A stretch of DNA of 64,000 bases from Blautia liquoris (GCF_015159595.1 NZ_CP063304.1:434001-498000), one strand, 5' to 3'. Numbered from the stretch's first letter, positions 37,852-46,974 are shown. The notes: generated by a model from the sequence alone, not told the origin. Translations and numbers: made by a program.

Positions 37852-38121
37852 ATGACGGATTTAGGTAATACACAATACTTTAAAGTCAAAGGTGAGCCGG
37901 AGATTCAGGTGAAAGAAGTTCTGGACGTGGTGTATAATGCAATGTCAGAGAAGGGATATAATCCTGTGAATCAGATTGTAGGGTATATTATGTCCGGAGA
38001 TCCGACTTATATTACCAGCTATAAGGGCGCCCGCAGCATGATTATGAAAGTAGAGCGGGACGAGCTCGTCGAAGAGCTTTTAAAAGAGTATATTAAGAAT
38101 GAATCCTGGAAGAGAGACTAG
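37852..38121 (+). CDS. IreB family regulatory phosphoprotein (UPF0297)
   Basis: 89 residues. Characteristic [40 protein letters not shown] family sequence. In Enterococcus IreB is a substrate of the Ser/Thr kinase IreK and affects cephalosporin resistance. The gene order IreB-ruvX-DUF1292 is the yrzL-yrrK-yrzB block of Firmicutes. TAG stop at 38119-38121, 4 bp before ruvX. Confidence 0.92.
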   Translation: MTDLGNTQYFKVKGEPEIQVKEVLDVVYNAMSEKGYNPVNQIVGYIMSGDPTYITSYKGARSMIMKVERDELVEELLKEYIKNESWKRD

Positions 38122-38125
38122 CAGG

Positions 38126-38560
38126 ATGCGTATACTGGGGTTAGACTACGGCTCTAAGACAGTGGGCGTCGCAGTGAGCGACCCCCTTGGGATTACGGCT
38201 CAGGGGGTAGAGATAATAAGAAGAAAGTCTGAGAATAAGCTGCGTCAGACACTTGCCCGTATTGAAGAATTGATTAAACAGTATCAGGCAGATCAGATCG
38301 TGCTTGGATTTCCCAAACATTTGAACAATGATATTGGAGACAGGGCTGTGAAATCTCTGGAATTTAAAGAGATGCTTGAAAAGAGAACAGGCCTGAATGT
38401 TGTCATGTGGGATGAGAGATTTACAACTGTCGAAGCGAACAGAACATTGATAGAAGCGCAGGTGTCGAGAGAGCATAGAAGATTATATGTAGATCAGATT
38501 GCAGCAGTATTTATCCTGCAGGGATATTTGGATTATTTGTCCAATCAGAAATCAGAATGA
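38126..38560 (+). CDS. ruvX: Holliday junction resolvase RuvX (YqgF)
   Basis: 144 residues from ATG 38126, chosen because [19 protein letters not shown] is the canonical N-terminus. RNase H-like fold with [12 protein letters not shown] and [17 protein letters not shown] carrying acidic catalytic residues. Members act as pre-16S rRNA nucleases or resolvases. Located between IreB and DUF1292 as usual. Confidence 0.94.
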   Translation: MRILGLDYGSKTVGVAVSDPLGITAQGVEIIRRKSENKLRQTLARIEELIKQYQADQIVLGFPKHLNNDIGDRAVKSLEFKEMLEKRTGLNVVMWDERFTTVEANRTLIEAQVSREHRRLYVDQIAAVFILQGYLDYLSNQKSE

Positions 38561-38634
38561 AATGCCTGCTCTTGGAAATACTAACTTGCAGGTGTATAAT
38601 TGTTGCTATTTTTGATGGCAAAAGGACGTAAACT

Positions 38635-38889
38635 ATGGAAAAAATAAAATTTATATCGGAAGATGGAAGTGAAGTGGATTTTTTCGTGGAAGAACAAACC
38701 ATGGTAAATGGTACCAGTTACCTATTGGTTTCAGATTCTGACGAGGATGAGGCGAATGCTTATATTATGAAGGATGTTTCCAGGGAATCCGAACCTGAGG
38801 CACAGTATGTTATGGTGGATGATGATATCGAATTCGATGCTATAGCAGGAGTATTTGCCCAGATGTTGGATGATGTGGACCTCCGGTAA
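38635..38889 (+). CDS. DUF1292 family protein (YrzB-like)
   Basis: 84 residues, strongly acidic. It begins KIKFISEDGSEVDFFVEEQT and contains YLLVSDSDEDEANAYIMKD, the DUF1292 pattern. Function unknown; conserved in the ruvX neighbourhood of Firmicutes. Confidence 0.88.
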   Translation: MEKIKFISEDGSEVDFFVEEQTMVNGTSYLLVSDSDEDEANAYIMKDVSRESEPEAQYVMVDDDIEFDAIAGVFAQMLDDVDLR

Positions 38890-38973
38890 AAATTTAAGCG
38901 TTGTATAGCAGGGAGATGACAGAAGAAGATCTTCTTGTTTTGTGTGTTCAAAAAAAATGGAGGTATATGCTAT

Positions 38974-40638
38974 TTGAAGAAAAAAAGTGAAAGTAAATTA
39001 AAGATCATTCCTCTTGGCGGATTAGAGCAGATTGGAATGAACATCACTGCCTTCGAGTATGAAGACAGTATTATTGTAGTGGACTGCGGTCTGGCATTCC
39101 CCGAGGATGATATGCTGGGGATTGATCTTGTGATCCCGGACGTCAGTTACTTAAAGGACAATATAGATAAAGTAAAAGGGTTTGTGATAACCCATGGACA
39201 TGAAGACCATATCGGTGCACTGCCTTATGTGTTAAAAGAGGTCAATGTCCCGATCTATGCGACAAGGCTTACGATAGCCTTAATTGAAAACAAATTAAAA
39301 GAACACAACCTTCTTCGCTCGACAAAGAGAAAAACAATAAAATACGGACAGTCTATTAATTTAGGCGCTTTTCGAATTGAATTTATTAAGACAAACCATA
39401 GTATACAAGATGCAGCAGCCCTGGCGATCTACTCACCGGCAGGAACAATTATTCACACAGGGGACTTTAAAGTAGATTATACTCCAGTATTTGGTGATAC
39501 CATAGATCTGCAGCGTTTTGCGGAAATTGGGAAAAAAGGTGTCCTTGCACTCATGTGTGACAGTACCAATGCAGAACGACAAGGCTACACAATGTCGGAA
39601 CGCACGGTTGGAAAGACCTTTGACAATATTTTTTCAGAACATAAGAATACTCGTATCATTATAGCTACATTTGCGTCTAATGTCGACCGTGTGCAGCAGA
39701 TTATCAATTCTGCCTACAAGTTTAAGAGAAAAGTTGTTGTAGAAGGGCGCAGCATGGTAAACGTCATAGGAACTGCATCTGAGCTGGGGTATATCAAGAT
39801 CCCGGAAAATACCCTGATTGATATCGATCAGATGAAGAACTATCCGGATAATCAGATGGTTATGGTTACAACGGGAAGCCAGGGGGAATCTATGGCAGCA
39901 CTATCCCGTATGGCTGCTGATTTACACAAGAAAGTGACAATTAAACCGGGGGACACGATTATATTCAGCTCGAATCCAATTCCGGGTAATGAAAAAGCTG
40001 TATCCAAGGTTATCAATGAATTGATTGCCAAGGGCGCAGATGTTATATTCCAGGATGTGCATGTCTCAGGACATCCATGTCAGGAAGAGATTAAGCTTAT
40101 CTATTCTCTGGTAAAACCGAAGTATGCAATCCCTGTACACGGGGAACTCCGTCATCTGACAGCACAGGCGAAGGTTGCAGGGACGCTCGGAATACCGAAG
40201 GATCGTATTTTTATTCTGAGATCAGGCGACGTACTCGAATTAGATGACAAAGATGCCGCTGTGACCGGAAAGGTACACACAGGAGCCATCATGGTAGATG
40301 GTCTTGGAGTTGGAGATGTTGGAAATATTGTTCTGCGTGATCGCCAGCATCTGTCAGAAGATGGAATCATGATTGTGGTTCTGACACTGGAAAAATACAG
40401 CAATCAGCTTCTGTCCGGACCCGATATTGTATCACGCGGATTCGTCTATGTCCGCGAAGCCGGAGATCTGATGGGCGAGGCGAGATCCGTGGTCGAAGAG
40501 GCTCTCGACAACTGTCTCAGACATAAAATCAGTGACTGGGGTAAGATTAAGACGGAGATCAGGGAAGCATTAAGCGATTTCATCTGGAAGAAGACAAAGA
40601 GAAGGCCGATGATTCTTCCGATCATTATGGAGGCTTAA
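38974..40638 (+). CDS. rnj: Ribonuclease J
   Basis: 554 residues using TTG 38974, preceded by TGGAGG; this gives KKKSESKLKIIPLGGLEQ, the usual start, and the standard RNase J length. Metallo-beta-lactamase motif THGHEDHIGALPY (about residue 73), IIHTGDFKVD, a beta-CASP domain and the C-terminal dimerisation part. It is a 5'-exonuclease and endonuclease in mRNA decay and rRNA maturation. Directly followed by a ylbF-family gene. Confidence 0.95.
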   Translation: MKKKSESKLKIIPLGGLEQIGMNITAFEYEDSIIVVDCGLAFPEDDMLGIDLVIPDVSYLKDNIDKVKGFVITHGHEDHIGALPYVLKEVNVPIYATRLTIALIENKLKEHNLLRSTKRKTIKYGQSINLGAFRIEFIKTNHSIQDAAALAIYSPAGTIIHTGDFKVDYTPVFGDTIDLQRFAEIGKKGVLALMCDSTNAERQGYTMSERTVGKTFDNIFSEHKNTRIIIATFASNVDRVQQIINSAYKFKRKVVVEGRSMVNVIGTASELGYIKIPENTLIDIDQMKNYPDNQMVMVTTGSQGESMAALSRMAADLHKKVTIKPGDTIIFSSNPIPGNEKAVSKVINELIAKGADVIFQDVHVSGHPCQEEIKLIYSLVKPKYAIPVHGELRHLTAQAKVAGTLGIPKDRIFILRSGDVLELDDKDAAVTGKVHTGAIMVDGLGVGDVGNIVLRDRQHLSEDGIMIVVLTLEKYSNQLLSGPDIVSRGFVYVREAGDLMGEARSVVEEALDNCLRHKISDWGKIKTEIREALSDFIWKKTKRRPMILPIIMEA

Positions 40639-40640
40639 TA

Positions 40641-40982
40641 ATGTCGGATGAGGTGACACGCCAAACTGAGGCGCTTGCCAGCGCGATTGTAAACAGTGAG
40701 GAATACCAGACATTACAAAAATATGAAGAACAGTTAAAAGAGAAGCCGGATCTTCGCAGGAAGATTGATCATTTCAGGGATAAAACTTATCGTTTCCAGC
40801 AGCAGGAGGGAATTGATCCCTATGAGGAAGTGGACAAACTTGATCAGGAGTTTGTCCAGCTTCGCAGTGATACACTGGCAAATGCATACCTGGAAGCTGA
40901 GCTTGCTTTTTGCAGAATGATGCAGAATATTCAGGAGGCTCTTGTGAAAAATCTGGATATCGCCATACCGGATGAGGTTTAG
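40641..40982 (+). CDS. YlbF family regulator
   Basis: 113 residues, all-helical. The pattern VNSEEYQTLQKYEEQLKEKP and AYLEAELAFCRMMQNIQEAL is typical of YlbF/YmcA proteins, which form a complex that modulates RNase Y in Bacillus. Starts 2 bp after the RNase J stop, so likely co-translated; the link to RNA turnover is suggestive. Confidence 0.87.
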   Translation: MSDEVTRQTEALASAIVNSEEYQTLQKYEEQLKEKPDLRRKIDHFRDKTYRFQQQEGIDPYEEVDKLDQEFVQLRSDTLANAYLEAELAFCRMMQNIQEALVKNLDIAIPDEV

Positions 40983-40996
40983 CAAAGGAGAGGCAT

Positions 40997-41497
40997 ATGG
41001 CAAAGAAAAAGAAGGATACCGGCTATAAAGCAGCCTTGTTTGGTGCCAGAGGAATCTTAAAGACACTCATATATATCTGTGGTCTTGTGATCATCTTATA
41101 TCTGGGAAAGACTACTTATACATTTGGTTATGATGTATTTAACCAAAAGCCTGTTGCTGAATCGGAAGCTAAGGGTCAGGATGTCACCGTGGTTGTAAAG
41201 GACGGAACATCTACTTATGGGATCGGGAAACTGCTTTATGAGAAGGGACTGATCACAGGTGGCCCCAGAGTTTTTTGGGTACAGGTTCGTACGTCAGACT
41301 ATTATGGCAAGCTGGAAAAAGGAACGTATATCCTGAATACCCATCAGACAGTGGATGATATGCTAAAGATACTATCAAAAGAAGAAACAAAAGGGCAGCC
41401 GTCCGAAGAAGATGAGGGAGAAGAGGGAGGCAGCGAAGAAGACGCAGCTTCCGTGCCCCCGACAGAGGAGGAAGGCACCCAGGAGGGCGGAGAATAA
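40997..41497 (+). CDS. Short MltG/YceG-like membrane protein without the catalytic domain
   Basis: 166 residues. Basic N-terminus, one membrane segment at about 23-42, a LysM-like domain at about 60-125 (VTVVVKDGTSTYGIGKLLYE, WVQVRTSDYYGKLEKGTY, TVDDMLKILSK) and a Glu-rich tail (about 130-166). This is the N-terminal part of endolytic transglycosylase MltG; the catalytic domain (with its essential Glu) is missing. It sits exactly where yrrL/mltG lies in Bacillus, before trmR. It may act in wall assembly without enzymatic activity. Confidence 0.78.
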   Translation: MAKKKKDTGYKAALFGARGILKTLIYICGLVIILYLGKTTYTFGYDVFNQKPVAESEAKGQDVTVVVKDGTSTYGIGKLLYEKGLITGGPRVFWVQVRTSDYYGKLEKGTYILNTHQTVDDMLKILSKEETKGQPSEEDEGEEGGSEEDAASVPPTEEEGTQEGGE

Positions 41498-41499
41498 AA

Positions 41500-42147
41500 T
41501 TGATTGTTGATGAGCGAATGACGACATTCATCAATTCAATGGATACCTCGAACACGCCATATCTTGAGAAGCTGGAACAGGAGGCGAAAAGGTCTTATGT
41601 TCCGATTATCCGAAGAGAAATGCAAAGCTTTTTAAAGGTATTACTTACAATAAAGAAGCCAAGGAGAATCCTGGAGGTGGGAACCGCCATAGGATTCTCT
41701 GCTCTTTTTATGGCGGAATACGGACCAAAGGATTGTGAGATAACAACAATAGAAAATTATGAAAAGAGAATCCCTATTGCCAGAAGAAATTTCTTAGAGG
41801 CAAAAAGATCAGACCAGATTACTTTGCTTACAGGGGATGCGAAAGATGTGCTGAAGACTCTGGAAGGATCCTATGATATGATTTTTATGGATGCAGCGAA
41901 AGGACAGTATATCAATTTTCTGCCCGATGTTTTGAGACTGATGGAAGAGGGAAGTATACTTGTCTCGGATAACGTTCTGCAGGAAGGGGACATCATAGAA
42001 TCTCACTATATTGTAGAGCGCAGGAATCGTACCATTTACAAACGCATGCGGGAATATCTCTATACACTGAAACATCACGATGAGCTTGTGACGGCGATTA
42101 TACCGCTGGGAGACGGAATCACCTTAAGCGTCAAGAAACAACAGTAA
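41500..42147 (+). CDS. trmR: O-methyltransferase, TrmR-like (tRNA 5-methoxyuridine)
   Basis: 215 residues from TTG 41500; AGGAGG lies at 41481-41486 inside the previous gene. SAM-binding motif ILEVGTAIGFSALFMAEYG, catalytic-site region MIFMDAAKGQYINFLPDVL and ILVSDNVLQEG. In Bacillus TrmR methylates 5-hydroxyuridine at U34, and the hydroxylation is done by U32-family TrhP proteins; a U32 gene follows directly, so the two probably form one pathway. Confidence 0.88.
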   Translation: MIVDERMTTFINSMDTSNTPYLEKLEQEAKRSYVPIIRREMQSFLKVLLTIKKPRRILEVGTAIGFSALFMAEYGPKDCEITTIENYEKRIPIARRNFLEAKRSDQITLLTGDAKDVLKTLEGSYDMIFMDAAKGQYINFLPDVLRLMEEGSILVSDNVLQEGDIIESHYIVERRNRTIYKRMREYLYTLKHHDELVTAIIPLGDGITLSVKKQQ

Positions 42148-42162
42148 AAGATGGAGGCAATT

Positions 42163-43392
42163 ATGAGAAAACCGGAGTTATTAGTGCCGGCAAGTAATCT
42201 TGAAGTGTTAAAAATAGCCGTGATATATGGTGCAGATGCGGTATATATCGGCGGAGAGGCATTTGGCCTGAGGGCAAATGCAAAGAACTTTTCGATGGAG
42301 GACATGAGAGAGGGTATACGTTTTGCTCATGAGCATCAGGTAAAAGTCTATGTGACGGCCAATATTCTTGCCCATAATGGAGATCTTGACAGAGTCAGAG
42401 AATATTTTGAAGCACTAAAAGAAATCAGGCCGGATGCATTGATCATCTCGGATCCGGGAGTCTTTCAGATCGCGAAAGAAGTCTGCCCCGAAATCGAGAG
42501 ACATATAAGCACACAGGCAAACAATACCAATTATGGAACCTTTCGGTTCTGGTATCAGCAGGGCGCAAAGAGAGTAGTCGCTGCACGCGAACTCTCTCTT
42601 TCAGAGATCCGGGAAATGAAGAGAGAGATTCCAAAAGATCTTGAGATTGAGGTGTTTGTCCATGGAGCGATGTGTATGTCCTATTCAGGCAGATGCCTGC
42701 TCAGCAACTATCTGACCGGGCGAGATGCAAATCAGGGTGCCTGTACACATCCCTGTCGATGGAAATATTCTATTGTCGAAGAGACGAGACCAGGGGAATA
42801 TATGCCGGTCTATGAGAATGAACGAGGCACTTATATCTTTAACTCGAAAGATCTTTGCATGGTTGAACATATACCAGATCTTTTTGATGCCAAAATTGAC
42901 AGTTACAAGATTGAGGGCCGCATGAAGAATGCACTGTATGTCGCTACGGTTGCGCGTACCTACAGAAAGGCAATTGACGATTATCTTCGAGACCCTGCGA
43001 TCTATGAGAAACATATGCCGTGGTATCAGGAGCAGATTTCGCACTGCACATATCGTCAGTTTACCACTGGGTTTTTCTATGGAAAACCAGGGCAGGAATC
43101 TCAGATTTACGATAACAACACTTACATTCAGTCTTACACGTACCTTGGAATTGTGGGCCAAAGAGATGAACGCGGGTATTATAGTATAGAGCAGAGAAAC
43201 AAGTTTTCCGTTGGTGAAGAGATTGAGATTATGAAGCCGGATGGAAGCAATGTGACAGCGACAGTAAATGCCATCTATAATGATGACAAAGAGGCGATGA
43301 ACTCGGCACCGCATCCAAAACAACAATTATGGATAGATTTGGGACACGAGATGGATTCTTTTGATATTCTTCGAAGAAAAAACATGTCTTAA
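42163..43392 (+). CDS. U32 family peptidase/hydroxylation protein (TrhP-like)
   Basis: 409 residues from ATG 42163 (RBS ATGGAGG). U32 core: LLVPASNLEVLKIAVIYGAD, GLRANAKNFSMEDM, ISTQANNTNYGTFRFWYQQG, VHGAMCMSYSGRCLLSNYL and CTHPCRWKY, with the four Fe-S cysteines. Although named peptidases, TrhP proteins hydroxylate U34 of tRNA. Placement after trmR agrees with the Bacillus yrrM-yrrN-yrrO order. Confidence 0.9.
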   Translation: MRKPELLVPASNLEVLKIAVIYGADAVYIGGEAFGLRANAKNFSMEDMREGIRFAHEHQVKVYVTANILAHNGDLDRVREYFEALKEIRPDALIISDPGVFQIAKEVCPEIERHISTQANNTNYGTFRFWYQQGAKRVVAARELSLSEIREMKREIPKDLEIEVFVHGAMCMSYSGRCLLSNYLTGRDANQGACTHPCRWKYSIVEETRPGEYMPVYENERGTYIFNSKDLCMVEHIPDLFDAKIDSYKIEGRMKNALYVATVARTYRKAIDDYLRDPAIYEKHMPWYQEQISHCTYRQFTTGFFYGKPGQESQIYDNNTYIQSYTYLGIVGQRDERGYYSIEQRNKFSVGEEIEIMKPDGSNVTATVNAIYNDDKEAMNSAPHPKQQLWIDLGHEMDSFDILRRKNMS

Positions 43393-43480
43393 TCTGTCAA
43401 AAAATAAAAGGGACAGTTGGAAAAGCACAAATTCGTTGGTTCAATCATAGAATAGATTGAAATCCTCTTCGAGGTGCAGC

Positions 43481-44101
43481 TTGAAAACTTTCCAAAAGCC
43501 CCTTTGCGCGCGTGATGAAAAGATATACCTGAAAAAATTTCAAAATGGAGACCTCAGTGCGAAAGATGTTCTGATTGAACATAATATGCGTCTGGTGGCT
43601 CATGTCGTCAAGAAGTATCAGGGGGTGGCGGAGGACCAGGAGGATCTCATCTCTATAGGTACGATTGGCCTGATTAAAGCGGTGGATACGTTTGATTACA
43701 ATAAAAGCAGCAAACTGGCCAGTTATGCGGTTCGCTGTATAGATAATGAGATTCTGATGTTCCTTCGCTCCCGCAAAAAGTTAAATAAAGAGGTGTCTCT
43801 TTATGAATCCATAGGAACCGACAAGGAAGGGAACGAAATACATCTTATGGATGTGATTGAAGGGGATGCCGAAGATACGGAAGAGCAATATCTGCAAAAG
43901 GAGGATGTGAGAAAGCTCTATGAGCTGATCGAGCAGATATTGACAGAACAAGAATATAAGGTCATCTGTATGCGGTATGGGTTATATGGCACAGAAGGCC
44001 TTACTCAGCGCGCCATAGCAGCGCAGATGGGTATCAGCAGATCCTATGTATCAAGAATCGAAAAAAATGCAGTTATTAAGTTGAGAAACCATTTTAAATG
44101 A
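43481..44101 (+). CDS. sigK: Sporulation-type RNA polymerase sigma factor (SigK-like)
   Basis: About 206 residues from TTG 43481 (GAGGTG just upstream); an alternative TTG at 43457 adds 8 residues. Region 2 reads NMRLVAHVVKKYQGV, DLISIGTIGLIKAVDTFDY, LASYAVRCIDNEILMFLR; region 4 has TQRAIAAQMGISRSYVSRIE. This pattern is SigK/SigE-like. No long N-terminal pro-sequence is evident, so processing by a membrane protease is not expected. Marks the organism as a likely spore former. Confidence 0.82.
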   Translation: MKTFQKPLCARDEKIYLKKFQNGDLSAKDVLIEHNMRLVAHVVKKYQGVAEDQEDLISIGTIGLIKAVDTFDYNKSSKLASYAVRCIDNEILMFLRSRKKLNKEVSLYESIGTDKEGNEIHLMDVIEGDAEDTEEQYLQKEDVRKLYELIEQILTEQEYKVICMRYGLYGTEGLTQRAIAAQMGISRSYVSRIEKNAVIKLRNHFK

Positions 44102-44172
44102 CACACTAATCCTGCAAGTATTTAAATTTTGCCCTGATCGGGGTAATTGGGGTCACATTCCCATATTTCTTC

Positions 44173-44227
44173 GGGTCAAAAGGTCATGCTTTTTCATGCA
44201 AGCATGAAACGCAGGACCTTTTGACCC
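44173..44227 (+). repeat. Free-standing hairpin-1 module (55 bp)
   Basis: GGGTC...GACCC hairpin of 55 bp, 53 of 55 bases identical to 44321-44375 and the same family as hairpin 1 of the dispersed repeat. Stem includes GGTCATGC.../TTTCATGC-GCATGAAA. Sits 3 bp before repeat copy B in the 437-bp gap 44102-44538. May double as a terminator for sigK. Confidence 0.85.
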
Positions 44228-44229
44228 CT

Positions 44230-44384
44230 ATGATACACGGATTACTCCGCACTTTGTGCTCACGTAATCCTACAAACATTCGAAATACACCCTAATCGGG
44301 TTGCTTTCTCATGTTTGTTCGGGTCCCAAGGTCATGCTTTTTCATGCAAGCATGAAACGCAGGACCTTTTGACCCTAGTATCAT
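44230..44384 (-). repeat. Dispersed structured repeat, copy B (155 bp, inverted relative to copy A)
   Basis: ATGATAC at 44230-44236 and GTATCAT at 44378-44384. Read on the minus strand it equals 28428-28582 except for T instead of C at position 8. Three hairpins in the same order. It lies between sigK and the yifB/comM gene, 12 bp before the latter's promoter. Confidence 0.92.
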
Positions 44385-44395
44385 ATATATTTGTG

Positions 44396-44423
44396 TTGAC
44401 ACTTTTTATTTCAGATGTATAAT
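44396..44423 (+). promoter_or_regulatory. Sigma-A promoter for the comM-like gene
   Basis: TTGACA (44396-44401), 16-bp spacer, TATAAT (44418-44423), about 115 nt before ATG 44539. Confidence 0.85.
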
Positions 44424-44538
44424 TTATTCATAGAGCAAATCAAACAATCCGGTTCTCGGATGAAACAATGTCCTTTTGGACTCAGGCAAGTTTTTATTCT
44501 TTTTGATTTCCTAGGTTTGTTAATTTACTGGAGGTATT

Positions 44539-46116
44539 ATGTTTTGTAGTGTTTTGTCGGCTGCAATCTATGGGATTGATGCCGTAAAAGTACAGGTGGA
44601 GGCCGATGTAAGCGACGGGATGCCACAATTTGTTATGGTGGGTTCTGTGTCTTCAAGGGTAAAAGAGGGGCAGGATCGCGTAAAAACAGCTCTGCGGAAT
44701 GCAGGTGTAGCCTTTCCGCCAAAGAGAGTGACGGTCAATCTTGTCCCTGCTGATATCAGGAAAGATGGATCAAGATTTGATCTGCCGGTAGCTGTGGCGT
44801 TTTTAAAGGCTGTCGGGAGGATTCCACCAAAATCACTTTCTGACGCCATGATCATCGGAGAAGTGCGCTTAAACGGTGCAATACAGGGTGTTACAGGGGT
44901 ACTCTCAACCGTCCTTTTGGCCAGAAAAGAAGGCCTTTTAAGATGCGTGATACCGCATGACAATATAATAGAAGCAAAGGCAGTAGATGGGATCAAAGTG
45001 ATTGGCGTCGCTTCCCTGCAGCAGCTGATTGCCTATTGTATTGATGAAACGCAGACGGAGGAGGAGAATATTGTTTTGCCAGTCAGTGAGAGGAAAGACT
45101 ATGATGTGGATTTTCAAGATCTTGTCGGACAAGAATATGTAAAGAGAGCTGCTTTGATCGCTGTCTGCGGTTTTCATAATCTACTGCTGAGGGGAGGACC
45201 GGGAAGTGGCAAGACTATGCTGGCAAAGTGTCTTCCTACGATTATGCCGCAGCTGACAAAAGAGGAAAGTCTTGAACTTTCCAAGATTTACAGTGTGGCA
45301 GGATTACTCCCCAAAGATGAGCCGGTTATAAAGAGGCGGCCCTTTAGACAGCCGCATCATACGATATCGTTACAGGCATTGGCCGGCGGCGGGCGGATAC
45401 CGATCCCGGGAGAGATCACTCTGGCTCATCATGGAGTCCTTTTTCTGGATGAGATTGCCGAGATACCAAAAAAGACGATTGAGATCTTAAGACAGCCTCT
45501 GGAGGAACATCAGATTGTGATATCAAGAATAGGAGGAAGATTTACATTCCCTGCTGATTTCATGTTGGTGGCGGCGATGAATTCCTGTCCCTGCGGTTAT
45601 TATCCTGATACGAATCGGTGTACCTGCAGTATGTCTGAGATTATAAGATATAGAAATAAAATCAGTCTTCCACTGCTGGACCGAATGGATCTGTGTGTGG
45701 AAGTACCGTCTCTTCGGTATGAAGACCTCACGGGAAATGATAGGCGGGGTCAATCATCAGAAAAGCTTCGACAAATTGTATGCCGTACGCAGCAGATACA
45801 GCGTGAGAGATTTAAAGAAAAAAATTACGAACAATCTAATATCATACGATTAAACAGCAGTCTGTCTTCGTCGGACATAGAAAGATTCTGCCCGCTGACC
45901 CCAGATGCCGGGAAACTCCTGAAACAGGCTTTCGAGATTTATGGCCTTACGGCAAGGGGGTATCATCGGATTATAAAAGTTGCGAGGACGATTGCGGATA
46001 TGGAGGAGAGTGATATGATTCGGGCAGAACACGTCAGTGAAGCGATCTGTTATAGAAGCCTTGATAAAAGAGCACTTTGGAAGGAAAGTGAAACGTATGA
46101 CAGCAAAACATTATGA
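44539..46116 (+). CDS. YifB/ComM family Mg-chelatase-like AAA ATPase
   Basis: 525 residues. N-terminal Lon-like region (GIDAVKVQVEADVSDGMPQF), Walker A LLRGGPGSGKTMLAKCLPT (about residue 215-230), RPFRQPHHTISLQALAGGG, Walker B LFLDEIAEIPKKT and the cysteine pattern MNSCPCGYYPD...C. ComM proteins are branch-migration helicases in natural transformation. Overlaps dprA by 20 nt, supporting a competence-related pair. Confidence 0.93.
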   Translation: MFCSVLSAAIYGIDAVKVQVEADVSDGMPQFVMVGSVSSRVKEGQDRVKTALRNAGVAFPPKRVTVNLVPADIRKDGSRFDLPVAVAFLKAVGRIPPKSLSDAMIIGEVRLNGAIQGVTGVLSTVLLARKEGLLRCVIPHDNIIEAKAVDGIKVIGVASLQQLIAYCIDETQTEEENIVLPVSERKDYDVDFQDLVGQEYVKRAALIAVCGFHNLLLRGGPGSGKTMLAKCLPTIMPQLTKEESLELSKIYSVAGLLPKDEPVIKRRPFRQPHHTISLQALAGGGRIPIPGEITLAHHGVLFLDEIAEIPKKTIEILRQPLEEHQIVISRIGGRFTFPADFMLVAAMNSCPCGYYPDTNRCTCSMSEIIRYRNKISLPLLDRMDLCVEVPSLRYEDLTGNDRRGQSSEKLRQIVCRTQQIQRERFKEKNYEQSNIIRLNSSLSSSDIERFCPLTPDAGKLLKQAFEIYGLTARGYHRIIKVARTIADMEESDMIRAEHVSEAICYRSLDKRALWKESETYDSKTL

Positions 46117-46966
46117 ATACATAAAGATAGAGGACCCTAGATATCCCATGCGCCTGAAGATGATTCCCAAAAGGCCGGGCGGCCTTTATGTAAAAGGTGA
46201 GCTTCCCGGAGATGATCTGCCCTCTGTTGCAATTGCCGGCGCCAGAGCATGCTCTTCTTATGGAAAACAACAGGCCTTCGAGTTTGCAAAAGTACTTGCA
46301 GGGCAGGGAGTTCAGATTATCAGTGGTCTGGCCTATGGTATAGATGCCAGCGCACATGAAGGGGCGCTGGCGGCAGGAGGAAAGACTTTCGCAGTTTTAG
46401 GATGTGGTGTGGATATCTGTTATCCAAAAGAAAACTATCCTGTATATAGAAGAATGATCGAAAGTGGAGGAGTTCTCTCTGAATTCGCCCCCGGATCAGC
46501 CCCGAAGCCATGGCACTTCCCAATCCGAAATCGCTTGATCAGCGGTCTGGCAGATGCAGTACTCATCGCAGAAGCAAGGGAAAAAAGCGGCTCCCTGATC
46601 ACGGCCGACTACGCACTGGATCAGGGAAAGACGGTTTTTGCACTGCCGGGGAGAGTATCGGATGCCCTGAGCAAAGGGTGCAATTACCTGCTTTATCAAG
46701 GGGCGCAGGTCGCATATGAACCGGGCTGTATTTTAGAAGAGTTGGGAATTTTTGCGGGTAAAACTGACAAAAAAGAAAAAAACTTTTCAAAAGAAGAACA
46801 GGAAGTTTATGATCACCTTGAAATTTGGCCCAAAAGTCTGGGCAAACTTGTGGATGAGACAGGACTAAAAATGCCGGTTTTATCTGGAATTCTGCTGTCT
46901 TTGCAGCTTCAGGGTACTGCCGTGGAATCATACAGAAACTATTGGCGAAAATATGGAGAATTTTAG
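46097..46966 (+). CDS. dprA: DNA-processing protein DprA
   Basis: 289 residues from ATG 46097 (RBS AAGGAAAG); the frame is open to 46037 but that part lies inside comM. Rossmann core: VAIAGARACSSYGKQQAFEF, IISGLAYGIDASAHEGAL, LGCGVDICYPKENYPVY, FPIRNRLISGLADAVLIAEA and GSLITADYAL. The C-terminal winged helix is present. DprA loads RecA on incoming single-stranded DNA. Confidence 0.94.
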   Translation: MTAKHYEYIKIEDPRYPMRLKMIPKRPGGLYVKGELPGDDLPSVAIAGARACSSYGKQQAFEFAKVLAGQGVQIISGLAYGIDASAHEGALAAGGKTFAVLGCGVDICYPKENYPVYRRMIESGGVLSEFAPGSAPKPWHFPIRNRLISGLADAVLIAEAREKSGSLITADYALDQGKTVFALPGRVSDALSKGCNYLLYQGAQVAYEPGCILEELGIFAGKTDKKEKNFSKEEQEVYDHLEIWPKSLGKLVDETGLKMPVLSGILLSLQLQGTAVESYRNYWRKYGEF

Positions 46967-46974
46967 CTCCATAT
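46951..46974 (+). other. Hairpin overlapping the dprA stop codon
   Basis: ATATGGAG pairs perfectly with CTCCATAT around an 8-nt loop containing the TAG stop; a T-rich tract follows about 10 nt later. A weak terminator candidate. Confidence 0.5.

Noticed and set aside
42685-43326. Long minus-strand frame (213 codons) inside the U32 gene
   Set aside because: Antisense shadow of a conserved gene with intact motifs on the plus strand.
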